Shown here in pieces: positions 25,846 through 37,000 of a stretch of 64,000 nt of DNA (positions within the stretch are counted from its first letter, which is position 1; each line of letters begins with the position of its first letter). Position numbers and translations under genes: made by a program. The stretch is from the NCBI GenBank assembly GCA_021234155.1, contig JAJEKV010000008.1:4014085-4078084 (forward strand), written 5' to 3'. The notes beneath the pieces are model-generated. The model searched no databases. It worked only from the letters and a program-made list of their open reading frames with translations, and had not been told where the DNA came from. The DNA is from Isoetes taiwanensis. Its lineage: Eukaryota > Streptophyta > Lycopodiopsida > Isoetales > Isoetaceae.

Positions 25846-28800
25846 ATGAAGCAGCAAGGTCGGATCAGTCCCAGGAAGTCGCCAAGAACCAAGGGTTTGA
25901 AGCCCATGGCAACCCCAGAGCCTAAGCCATCGAAACGTGCCGAGGAAACTAAAGACAACAACCGGAAAATCTTCATTGCAGCCGGAGTTGCTCAAGGTTA
26001 ACATTAGGCGACTTAGGACCTACAATTTTGATTCGGTTTTCAGTGCATTTGCAAGTGGTTAAGTGATGTTTGGGGCTCTGAACCACCAGCTGTTAGGGGT
26101 TACCAAGATGCCAGGATCCAAGGGGTTTGGATGGCAGATTTTCTTAAGAAATATGAGCATGTATTCGGCAAGACGGAGATCAATAACCATCACATTCCAT
26201 TGTACTTTGCAAGGGCCTTTGCACTTCATTACAAAGGCATAGAAATTGACTGGAATGAGGTAAAGGAGCATGCTATTTCTGCTAAAAAAGAGCAAAAGGA
26301 GTCTGATGTTACACATGCGAGGGGACCGTGAAAATCGTCCCAATGTAAAATATGCAAGGTAAATCTGCCCACAGTGTTTTAGTGCAGATGGATGGGTTGA
26401 AGAAATTGGTTGAGAGTAGAGTTGTGGATGCTACTATCTTGATTAGCGATTGAAGGAGTTGAAGGACAAGAGGAAGCTACTTGAATCCGAGATTTGCGAG
26501 GCTAGAGAGTGAGAGAAGCACATTAAGTAGGGTTGTCCAAAAAATCGATGAAAAGATAAACACTCAACTTGCCAAAATTGACACTAAAGGCAGCAGGACA
26601 GCCAATAGATTTGCAAATGGCATTGGCAAGTCACTTTGAAGAGGAAAAATCAAGTTTTATGGAGGAGATGAAAAATTTAACAAAGCCAATCGAAGACATG
26701 ACTTCTGAGTTGCAGACATTAGCCACTGCCATCCATGAAATCAGCAAGGATTTGGAGATGAATGAAATTAGTGAGAGTAGGATAAAGGACATGATATTAC
26801 ATCTTGAAACATCGGATGTAATTACCTTGCATCCCATCCCTGTTCTTGCGGCCAGATAGTAAGGCATCAAATCCTCGTGTGAAGAACACATGCTTGCTCT
26901 TGCAATGCATGCCTTGACATAGAGTATTTTGGTGTTGCCATCATGTGGACATCCCTCACCGCCTTCTTTGTCTCTCATACCGTGTCTCTACTTCGAACCA
27001 GTGTGTTTTCATTGTCTTTGGCCTCAAGAACTTCGTGCAAATATGGGAATTTCTACTCAAGGTAATTCTGTTCACTTGATTTCATTTTACAGTGTAGGAA
27101 TACTTTTTGATATGCAAGTGATTATCTTTAGATATGTATTTGTTTGGTAGAGTACTGAATCGACATTTACCTTCTACATAGACTTAAGTTTTGTTGTTCT
27201 GGAGAATGAATGTAGTTCAAGGTGCTTGGATTTGGATCTGTACATTCTTTCTGTCATTTACATTTCTTTCATGTACATGCTTTCTTGCTTCACTTAAATT
27301 TCTGTCATGTACATGCTTTCTTGCATAACTTACAGACCTGTCTCATGTAGATGCTTTCTTGCATGACATACATTTATTGACACTTTACATTCTTGATTCC
27401 TTGTTTGTTAGTTTTGATTACATTTACTTTTTGTTTTGCAGAAACAGGGAGCATCAAGAAACCTGAACCTGCTGTAACAGGTAATGTAAACATGTAGATG
27501 ATTTGTAAACATGTAGAATTTTTTTAGATCTGAGTCTAGCTAACTAGCCATTGTCATATGCAGGTGTGAAGCCATTCCTTGAAGGAAGAACCTTGCTACC
27601 TGAATTCTCAGATGTTTCGAAACCCTAAACCAACCAAGGATGATGCCATGTCCGTGGGACTCCTTCTACATCAGCATCACCTATTAAGGCATTCTCTCCA
27701 CATTTCGGGAAAGACAGAATCAGGAAAGTTTGTGGAGATGGCAATGGCCAGAATCAGTAAGTTCAAATTTAATTGAGTTGATATAAGCTTCAATATTATT
27801 TCAGGTTGCTAATTTGTAAGATGTGTGATTGCAGGTGGAATTAGTCTTCAAGAGGAGATCCCAAATTTGGATGCCGAGTTGGCTTCCTTGACTCAGCAAC
27901 AGGTTCCTATCAAAGGTGAGCCATTTTAAAGCTCATCAAACAGTAACATTTGTTCATGAGGTGCATATTCTCTAACTGGTTATGGCAGATGAAGATAAGA
28001 AAGCACCAGCAGCTATAGAAACGATTATCATGAAGGAGGAGGATGCTCCCCCAAATAACAAGCGGAAAACTCGAGCCAGAAAGGATGCACCAGCTAAGAG
28101 TACAGCTAAGAAAAGGTATGCACTTCATCTTAACTCACACCATTTCTTCAACTCACACCATTTCTTCAACTCACACCATTTCTTGTAGGCAAAAATCTGT
28201 TGAAGACACAACATCTCTTGAAGATTCTAAATCCGGTGAAGAATCTGATGTTGATGCAAGGTAATATTATGAAACATTTGTTTTTATGCACCTGCATGAT
28301 ACTTGACACTTCAATTTGATCCTTGTAGGAGCATGCGAGAAACTTGTGTTCTTACACGCCTTTCGTGCCTTTCAAGGATAGCCCCCCGATCCTCCCATGA
28401 AGGTGGTCGATATTGACCTTGAAGAACTCGTGCACCCGGATCAAGAATGACAAGCCGCCTCATTGAATCAGATGGCGGGTATGCACAAGGTGTTGTAGAT
28501 GTAATTTTGATTTCATCTCCTATTCTTTGTGTATTTATAATGACGTATAATTATGACCTTATCTTCTTGTAGGTACCTGCATCATAATTTGCCATCGGAG
28601 TGGAAGAACAAGATTTTCTTTTATCCATCTTTTAACTTTCACTTGTTCAAGGAAGCTACAGCAAGTAAGAAAAAAACCGAGGCCTCAAGAAACATTGTAG
28701 ATATCGTGAAACAGGGAATGAAAGGGCTGGTTATGTCAAAATGCCAGTATGTTCTTCTACCCGTGCTTGAGAATGAGCACTTTGTGTTGGCTATATTTGC

Positions 28801-30114
28801 CTTTGCAGAAGGGAATCCTGCAGTTCTTCGTGCACCATCGATTCATATATTGAATAGTCTGAAAGCTTTTGCGACAAATGAGAAGGCAATTAGAGGGTAT
28901 GCATTTCTATCTACTTTCTCCCATTCCTGTCTACTTAAATATTTACATTTCTACTTTTAAATGTGCATGTGCAGGCTTCATACACAGATATTGACTCAAT
29001 CAATGAGTCAAACCTCAAGCGGTGTTGATTTTATTCGCAGAAATAATGTGAAGGGGCTTGAACATCTTGAAGTACCTCAGCAGCCCGATCTGTCGAATTG
29101 CGGCTTGTATGTGATGGCCTGCATGCACAAATTTGTGAACGCAGTTGTCGGAAATAAGGAGTTGAAGGTAAGTGTCCAATTCTCTTGCAAGCTTTTAGTT
29201 AACACCATTTTTACATTTCTGTTTGCTTTAATGCACTATGCACAGGTTACAGCAGGCTGGTTTTCACACGATTATGCGCTAGGTCGGGCGAGCATGTGCG
29301 CAGAAGCCCCGCTAAACAAGCGGTGTGAAGATGGAGAAGCCATTGATGTGTCGATTGGTAGATGAATCTAACCATTTGTTTATGAGTTTTGTGGATGAAC
29401 ATCATTGTTTTCAGATTTGATCAACACTTGGTTTATGCTCGATATCATAACCACCCAGATAAAATTCTGGATATTAGTAATACCTTGAATCGCCTAATGG
29501 AATCACTCTCATAAAAATCAGACTTTGTTTTGGCCTAGTTGCCTTCAAAATTTCGGATGTACTTGGCCAGAGTGCCTCAACCAATTAATTTTGAAAAAAT
29601 GACATAAGTTGTCCCATATGGCATTATTCTAAAGCATGTATCTGGTTTCTGCCAGTGTCAATTTATCCCAAGTGTTTTGTATGTCTTTCATTTCTCCTGT
29701 TCTTAAATTATCCTCATAAAAGTTCTACCACTTATTGACAACTTAAGCTCATATTAGATGAGTGCTTCAAGATGATGAATGTGAGGTCATGATCTTACAT
29801 GACTTGATCATTTGAGATGGGTTGGATGAATGCTCCAAGATGATGAATGTGAGGTCATGATCTTACATGACTTGATCATTTGAGATGGGTTTGATGATAG
29901 TGTATGCTTGATACATCCCATTTCTTTTCCGACTCACTAAGTCCCCAACACTTGACTTACAGAGTGCGGTGACTCGGACTCGGACTATGTACCTTCACAT
30001 TCTTCTGCGGCAACCTCTCGCACTCGGACTCCAACTTTTCATGGGGTCCATGATGAGGAGGTGAAGGTACAAATTGACTTGATGGATACACTTTCATCCC
30101 CCTCGAAATGTTAG
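25846..30114 (+). CDS. Transposon-borne Ulp1/C48-like cysteine peptidase gene (multi-exon)
   Basis: A first short exon (ATG at 25846, about 51 codons, basic, MKQQGRISPRKS) is followed by an open piece at about 26062-26331 (WGSEPPAVRGYQ, HIPLYFARAFALHYKG) and a coiled-coil piece (26569-26859). Then come small exons with good GT-AG borders: about 27443-27480, 27564-27758, 27835-27915, 27990-28115 and 28190-28261. The peptidase exons are 28573-28896, 28975-29167 and 29246-29360, and the last exon is 29963-30114. The C48 core shows NEHFVLAIF (catalytic His), IHILNS (Asp position, here Asn) and QQPDLSNCGLYV (Gln and catalytic Cys). Ulp1-family enzymes cleave SUMO-like proteins; a role in transposition is inferred only. 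Stops at 26329-26331 and 27627 and a probable frameshift near 27640 suggest partial decay or unrecognised introns. Confidence 0.7.
27265..27362. repeat. Imperfect tandem repeats CATGTACATGCTTTCTTGC
   Basis: Three spaced copies near 27270, 27308 and 27345 lie in an intron of the peptidase gene, at a period of about 38 bases. Confidence 0.7.
28132..28184. repeat. Triple 18-bp tandem repeat at an intron 3' end
   Basis: Three copies of AACTCACACCATTTCTTC run directly into the splice acceptor TTGTAG (28183-28188) of the peptidase gene. The intron stays readable in one frame. Confidence 0.9.
29757..29892. repeat. 68-bp tandem duplication downstream of the peptidase exons
   Basis: Two adjacent copies, both containing CAAGATGATGAATGTGAGGT and CATGACTTGATCATTTGAGA, with a period of 68 bases. 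They lie in the last intron of the peptidase gene. Confidence 0.92.
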
Positions 30115-30533
30115 TGCAAGGTATTTCAGTTTTTTTGATAAGTGCACACTTTTTGCTTCCATCCCATGTTTGCGACTTCATGATCTTGAGCCCATGGGAT
30201 TGAGATGGACAAGTGCATTGACAATTTTGTAATCTCGACCATGTACATGAGATATAGTTGTAAATTTTGACATGTACATGAGATCTGATTGTAAATTTTG
30301 AAGTCTGACCATGTCAATATTTTGACATTGTGAACATGTACACTATTTTGACATTGTAACCACCCCTATCTAAATATATAAAATCTCTATCTCCTTCTTA
30401 TTGTCAGACACTTCATAGAACTATCAAGCCTAGCATCCAAAGCATAAATTCTGCCTGTTGTATTGTCCGAGCACAATTAGGAGGAGATGTTAATAAGTTG
30501 TATAAGTGGTCAAGATGTCAAACATTGCACAAA

Positions 30534-31413
30534 AGTACTAGCACTTTGTGCACAAGGTGTTAACACTTTGTGCACAAGTGTTAAATAACTTGTATAACTG
30601 GCAAGGGAAAAAAAACTCGTGTCCCCTTTTTTTATTTTTACAAGGTCAATAATGTCTTGCCAAGGTTCAAGACCTTTGTGCAACAAGTTGACATCTTGAC
30701 ACAAGTTGCACAAAGACCTTTGTCCCCCATTCTAAAGGATACAAGTTGTACTTATATTGTACAATATAAGTACTAGCACTTTGTGCACAAGGTGTTAACA
30801 CTTTGTGCACAAGTGTTAAATAACTTGTATAACTGGCAAGGGAAAAAAAACTCGTGTCCCCTTTTTTTATTTTTACAAGGTCAATAATGTCTTGCCAAGG
30901 TTCAAGACCTTTGTGCAACTTGTGTCAAGACCTTTGTCCCCCATATAAGTCCCCCATTCTAAAGGATACAATATAAGTGTCCCCCATTGTTTTGAAAGAG
31001 GCATACTGAGCTATGTCAGTATATAACAACAATATATTGTATCCTTTATAACAACAATATATATTGTGAATTTATATATTGTGAATTTCCCAACAATATT
31101 GTATTCTTATATCTTGACACAAGTTGCACAAAGGTCTTGAACCTTGGCAAGACATTATTGACCTTGTAAAAATAAAAAAAGGGGACACGAGTTTTTTTTC
31201 CCTTGCCAGTTATACAAGTTATTTAACACTTGTGCACAAAGTGTTAACACCTTTGTGCACAAAGTGCTAGTACTTTATATTGTACTATATCCTAAACAAA
31301 GTTGTCATCTTGACACAAAGTTGCACAAAGGTCTTATAAGTATTCCCATTCTAAAGGATACAATATAAGTGTCCCCCATTGTTTTGAAAGAGGCATACTG
31401 AGCTATGTCAGTA
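30534..31413. repeat. Direct and inverted repeat cluster between the two transposon genes
   Basis: A ~151-bp unit occurs as two direct copies (30534-30684 and 30768-30919) and one inverted copy (31123-31274). It carries GCACTTTGTGCACAAGG, AACTTGTATAACTGGCAAGG and TCAATAATGTCTTGCCAAGG. A second ~70-bp unit (GATACAATATAAGTGTCCCC, GAGGCATACTGAGCTATGTC) occurs at about 30952-31022 and 31346-31413. The cluster lies between the 3' ends of the convergent genes and has no coding capacity. Confidence 0.9.
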
Positions 31414-31620
31414 TAAATTGTACTGTAAGCACAGATCAAACAAGCAAATTCAAAACCACAACACTAGGCACTTCCAAAATGGCTCTTACCATATATACAC
31501 TCACGAAATTTGAACCATTAACCTAAGGTAGCCATTAACCTTGAGTTTTCAAGTACAAGTACAAGTGTCTCAAGTACATGTACAAGTGTCTTGAACCTAC
31601 CTGCTGCCAATGTATTCACT

Positions 31621-34600
31621 TTAATATTGAAAACAAGTGATCGAATTGTTCTGGCGGCCAAACACATGACAATAATTATGTAGTCCGATGTAAAAAAGGT
31701 AAACCCGATACAAGAACGAGAAATTCACAAGACATCTACAATCTCGGTGATTTCCTAATAGCATCTCGTGCCAATCTTGAGACAGTTCATATGCATAAGC
31801 AACACCTTTTATCTTGTGCTTGATCGGCTCCAATGCGGCGAAACCCCTATTACGCACTTCGGGAGGGACAAAACCACCTTCTCTTTTAGTAACTTTGATT
31901 CGATGGCGACTAGGGATCACCAAGTAGTTGCCTGTAATAACCTCATCACCTCTGAAAAATAAGTTTCCATAGTCATCCATGGTATCTACCTCGAGTACAT
32001 GTTTTACTTCGGTGCATTGAAGGATATAATAAGGGACCCCCTCATGATTGTCTGGAGCTGTGAAGCATCCAAAATAATCACCAACCTGCAGCGTCTCGTC
32101 AATATTATCCTCGTCATTTGCCCATAAATCCTCAACCTCATCAACATCTCCAGGATTGATCTTACTAATTGGCTCTAGTTTTCGCAACTCCCACCTACCA
32201 CAATGGTCAGCATTCTCACAAGCAGGCCAATTAAAATTGATGCATGCTTTGCAAAAACATGAAAGAGGTCTGCACAATAATTTTGTAGCATCGTTTGAGT
32301 CTATTGAAGACACACAATGAAGTGATTGCACGCTTTTTAATGAAGTACATCATGTGCTTGGGACCGATCAATGTCGGGCCACCTCCCGTAATACCCTCTC
32401 CACATCTGATTTTTTTCTCTCCCTCAATACTTGACACGCAGTTGCTGCATCTTTTACTATCTTCCCATCCTTTTTCCTTTGTTCTGCTTCAAGCCACAAT
32501 TTAGAGATTGCCCCTTCCCCATCGTGTGTTCCCTTCCCATGTCCTGAACCAAAGAAATTCCACTGCATTCTTATCTTATGTTGAACATGGTATCTTGTCA
32601 CATGATAGAATGCTCTTCTAGATTTAAACCGGGCTGCACAACCATCGGACCAAACCAAATGGTATTTCAAATGGCCACCACCATTCTCTTTGCAACCATT
32701 TGAGGTGCATCTTGAATGCATCTTGTGCGAAGTGGGTATCATGAGTTTTGTCGCCTGAAATAAATGAGTGCACACATTTTCTCAATCCGCCATTTACCTT
32801 GAACATGGTGATATGAACCGAATACTAATTTGTTCATTGTACCAATCTTGAGCTTGAATCTCGTTGAATGGCTTCAAAGTATAATTTTCGTAAAAAATCA
32901 ACAACCGATAGCAATCAATCGTCGCGAAGTGTTCGTGATGCATTCTTTGAACCGCTTGCTTTGCCAATGTGCCACAAAATTGTGATATATAAACTTAGAC
33001 ATATGGTCAACATGTCATCCAACATCTCCTTTGCCTTTGCCCTTCTTGTCAACTAACTTTAGCCTTCGGGAAGTTCCCTTCTTTGAAGGTTCATTAACAT
33101 AGTTATAGACTTGCCAATCGACCGAATCCTCGATGCTTCCATCCTTCTCTCTGGGACACAACTCAATTAACTGTTTCCCACAACTGTCACATTTTGTTTC
33201 CATGCAGGCTAGCTTGTGCCACTCCTCATCGGGTAAGCCCTCGGGCATACCATGGCTCTCCAAAGCGTGCTCACATTATCATAATTCTGCTTCTTAGCTT
33301 GGCAAATCCCCAATTAACTTCAAGCACACACATTGCAATTGCAAGTACAATTCTCGTGGAATTTTGACCTCATCATATTGAAAGCCTTCTTATATAAATC
33401 ATGCGCTCATGCTTCACACAACGGTATATTCCTCTCCTTTAGCTTTCGTATGCAAGGAGGTTTTAAGTATTCGAATTGCCTGATGCCAATATTGACTTTT
33501 GGATGCTGATCAACAAATATTTGGTATAATTCAGCCTGCAAAAGTACACTGTCAGAATCTTACAAAATATTAGAATGTACATTCTATATGTTTTTAATGT
33601 ATCTTCCACATTCTTACATCTAAGTACTTTCTTCCTCAAAACCCCACATCCTTACATAATAGCTACTTTATGAAAAGCATTCACATTTTTTCCTGACATC
33701 TACTACATTCCTACAGTAGTTTCCTTCAGTTTTATTTTCTTACATCTATAGCACATATCTACAGTTAGCTTAAGTATACCTTCAAGTTGGATTCAATGTA
33801 AAGCATGTCAATATAACTTCTACAAGAAAAACTGAATAACAATTCTTGATGCATGATGTGGAACATGCTCGTACAGAAAAGACTACTGTCACCTGCAAAA
33901 AATGTAGAAAACATCTACATACATTCCTAGCTAAAGTACATTTGATGTTCGGGATCGAAAAATTCAAAAAACTATGTGACTCCTCCATGACCCTAAAATA
34001 CTAGCATGTACATGTGTAATGTCGATGTACTGAATTGGTTCAGTCCTCTTCTTCATGACATCTCTTACCTTTGGTGATACTTTTGTATTATCTAACCGTA
34101 ACCCGAACAACTCGTCCTTCATAGCCCGATCTATGGCATTTTTTCTTGGCTTTAGATCCGCTAATGCCCACAGATTTGCTCCACACGAAGGACATTCTTT
34201 TCCTCCTTTCTCGCTGCTAGCTTCATATTTCTAGGATGCAATTTGAGGATTTTGGTCGCCGATGTGGTCCTGTGTAATACTCCTTCCTTTCCAACTACCA
34301 TGGAAAGAACACTGTGTTTGGCAGCAAGCTTGTCATTGCTATTAGCACGTTTCACTTCTTGGAGGCCATCCTTAAGGTTTTCAAATAAATCTCTTTTCAC
34401 AATAGCCTCTTTAGGCCTTCCAACAACAGGGCCAAATAAAAAGTCCAATCTACTATCCTGGAGCAATTTTCCAGCAAAAGTTTTTTTCTGTTTTGGATTC
34501 AATGTAGAAACTTGTTTTAGTATGTGATTCACGGAATCATTCACCCTTCTTCTAATCTGTTTTGTCCCATATCCGGCCTCTCTCTTGCATCTTTTTGATG

Positions 34601-34726
34601 AAGATTGGTTGTCCCTTTAAGAAATGCATGTAGAGTCCTCCTCAATAGCAAAATTTAAATCGATGGTAAGTCCTCCTCAAGAACAAGATCTAATGAATTT
34701 TGTTGCTGGTGAATTTGATTCTGCCA
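31621..34726 (-). CDS. DDE-transposase-like gene of the 9.56-kb transposon
   Basis: Minus-strand pieces in order: an N-terminus from the ATG at 34726 (MAESNSPATKF) and basic exon 34544-34161 (GKLLQDSRLDFLFGPVVGRP). Next is about 33540-33330 (YQIFVDQHPKVNIGIRQFEY, LKPPCIRKLKERNIPLC, then ENCTCNCNVC), followed by 33263-33015 (ETKCDSCGKQLIELCP). Then come 32790-32368 (DKTHDTHF, VWSDGCAARFKSRRAF, NFFGSGHGKGTHDGEGA) and 32331-31621 (SLHCVSSIDS, LSCFCKACINFNWPACENA). The spaced Asp-containing motifs (HD, SDGCA, HGKG..DG) and paired Cys clusters match a transposase-like family I know only as uncharacterised proteins, in which a HP..IG...F..LKP block precedes SDG and HGKG..DG. It presumably moves the element. 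Frame changes near 32350, 32690 and 33290 and a few stops indicate either introns or early decay. Confidence 0.6.
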
Positions 34727-35007
34727 TAGCTTCATACATTCCAAGATCGATCAAACAGGCATAGAAATGGGGATCCTATTCTTGGTTCCAATGAGAAAGG
34801 GGTTTCAATCCGGTAGCTTCAATCCTGTGGAGGGAGTTCAAAACTCAAAACGTGCCCCCAAATTCGTGGGTTGCCAAAAATAATTGCAAAGAATCTCACG
34901 TGGACCACAAGCATTAATGATAGGCAGCCCATGTAAAATTCAAATTTTACCTTAAATTCACTTTAAGCTAGTGTATTTTTTTACATCAATTTGCAAGAAA
35001 TACAAGA

Positions 35008-35028
35008 CACCCTTTCATGCTTCTACCC
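35008..35028 (-). repeat. Right terminal inverted repeat of the 9.56-kb transposon
   Basis: The reverse complement is identical to 25474-25494 over 21 bases. It is followed on the plus strand by ACAA, the second copy of the target duplication. Confidence 0.85.
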
Positions 35029-35822
35029 ACAAGCCCTTCCTTGTCAGCCGGTCTAGCTCCGCCACCCACAGCCAGGCGGGCTCTTATGCACAGGCCGCAT
35101 TAATTGGGAATTAATGGGCTAAAACTAGGATCATACAACTACTTGGGCTCTGGGTCTCTACCCCCCTTCCCAATACACAAGAGTGGCGCATAGAATGTCA
35201 AAACATCATCACAACAGAACTGAAAATAATAGAATACATCTATTCTAATCTACCTAATCATACATGGTTAGGTTCCTTTGTTAGTGTCTATTATTCTTAG
35301 GCTGAAGGGGTCGCCTATAGCTAAGAATGAATACGAATCCTATAGAATGAGCTGAAAACTCGGATCTAACTATCAGATCAACCACTAACCCGCTTCTTGG
35401 CTGGCTCCCACTCCCCTGAAAGCGTCCATGCTGCTGGTTCTTGAGACTGCTGGTCTTGGATCGAGCTGCAACCTAGGAATTCCGGTTCCTCTACTACTAT
35501 TCAGGCGAAAGGGCGTCCAATGCTGCTCCAATCCGACCTATAGGGGCTGGAAACCGAAAGGGTTTCCCTTTTAGGGTTTATGTCCCTTTATCCCCACGAA
35601 TTTAGGGCTGGTCCCTTTTGGTCAATGGGCCATTGCCACATGGCAAAAAGATATTATATTCACATGTGGCCTTAACATGTGCAATATAATGGTTCACAGG
35701 GTCGTACCCTAGGGTACTACCCCTTTATGGTCGCTGTGTACATGTCGTCTGAGTCGACATGTACTAGTGACGTGTCAGTATAATATATGTATTCATACCG
35801 TATATTATTCTGGAACGTCACA
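35029..35822 (-). repeat. Proximal half of the chromovirus 3' LTR
   Basis: On the minus strand it starts TGTGACGTTCCAGAATAATA at 35822, directly after a purine tract. It includes TATTGGGAAGGGGG and TAGAGACCCAGAGCC, shared with the LTR at 59405-61042. The reading stops at the transposon end and resumes at 25473. Together the halves give an LTR of about 1.52 kb bounded by TGTGACG and CGTCACA. Confidence 0.88.
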
Positions 35823-36492
35823 TTCTCCCCACCTTGGATTGATGTTGTCCGCAGCATCACGAGTCTCCCCACCTTGGAAAAAGACCTGCACAAAGAATCT
35901 TGGATTGTACATGTAATTAACACAATTATTATAAGATAATACTTAAAAGTTATAATTGCAATGTTTACAATCACCACGTGGTAAGGCATTTAATTTATGC
36001 CCTTCAACATCAATTATAGTATCAAGATTAATCATGATAAAATTGTTCTTAAGGTTCTCGTCCCTTTGTAGCATTTATTCACTACATATGCTACAAGTTC
36101 TTGTAGTGCAACCTCCCGCCGGTTCGTCGTTCTATTGGCCTGCAGGTTCAACACTACATTAGTACATGATTACTTATTATAAGGGTTGGTTGTTAGGGAA
36201 CCACCCATTAACACAATTACATGAATGCAAGGCATATCTCCTGGCATAGGAAGATTATGCTTCTCCCATCATGGCCGTGGAGACAGTGCCCTATCGTGCC
36301 TAGGATGACACTCATGCCTACACCTTTAGTTGCTTTTTGCGTGAAGGTTGGTGTCCTCCCCGTAATTAGGCGTGAAGGATCCTTCCCGTGATAAGCATTG
36401 ACTAGAGGTGCTTCCCTATCATGCATCTGAATGACCTCTTTTCTCTCAAAGGCGACTAGTTCCATGGCATCGGAGTAGACTCCTATGTTACC
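35823..36492 (-). other. 3' untranslated part of the chromovirus with polypurine tract
   Basis: Directly before the LTR the minus strand reads CCAAGGTGGGGAGAA (35823-35837), the likely polypurine tract for plus-strand DNA priming. A near copy of it, CCAAGGTGGGGAGA, occurs near 35865. The rest has no recognisable protein. Confidence 0.75.
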
Positions 36493-37000
36493 TCACTCAC
36501 CCATCGGTTCGGAGTCGACCACTTCGGTGACGAGCTGACCCTTGCATTGCTCCATGAATTGTGGGTACTGCTTCTCAAGATCTGATTGTAGTACCCACGT
36601 AGCGTCCTCCACTAGTAAGTGCGTCCATTTCACAAGGTACTGGAGAAATGGAGATCTTCTCGTCTTCTTATAGGATCGGTTCGAGAAGAACCTCGGGAAC
36701 AATCTCAAGCTGATCGTCCGGATTAATTCCGATGGCTTCGGTGTCTCCAATACTTCCTCTGGATTAGGGTGTGTTTCTTTAGGAGACTTACGTGAAAGAC
36801 TCTATGGATCTTCGGTGTCTTTGGTAAGTCCAATTTGTAGGCTTGGTTGCCCACTCTTTCGACAATTTTGAATGGACCAGCCCACCTTGAAGCAAGCTTC
36901 TTGCAATTGCCGATGCGGAGCTTTGCTTGTTTGACTTTTATCTTCAGCCAAACATTGTCCCCTACTTGGAACTCCCTTACTTGTTAGGTCTTAGATCAGC
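36493..37000 (-). CDS. Chromovirus integrase C-terminus and chromodomain
   Basis: Minus frames after the pol stop at 37000 continue the integrase tail (VGDNVWLKIKVKQAKLRIGN, WAGPFKIVERVGNQAYKLDL, VFHVSLLKKH). After a frameshift near 36760 they give a chromodomain (36493-36680: FLQYLVKWTHLLVEDATWV, DLEKQYPQF) ending in a stop at 36493. Chromodomains on such integrases steer insertion to marked chromatin. The aromatic cage is only partly visible. The split from the main pol frame makes this copy defective unless recoding occurs. Confidence 0.85.

Larger units (their letters stand above)
25474..35028. mobile_element. 9.56-kb DNA transposon with C48-peptidase and DDE-like genes
   Basis: The two ends are identical inverted 21-mers (GGGTAGAAGCATGAAAGGGT plus G), flanked by ACAA on both sides (25470-25473 and 35029-35032), a 4-bp target duplication. 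The element sits inside one chromovirus LTR, whose halves on either side align with an intact LTR elsewhere in the window, so the boundaries are independently supported. It encodes two convergent genes: a spliced Ulp1-like cysteine peptidase gene on the plus strand and a transposase-like gene on the minus strand. A repeat-rich spacer separates them. Ulp1-type peptidases are known passengers of Mutator-like, CACTA and KDZ-type DNA transposons. The combination of end sequence, 4-bp duplication and this transposase type does not match a superfamily I can name. Confidence 0.8.
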
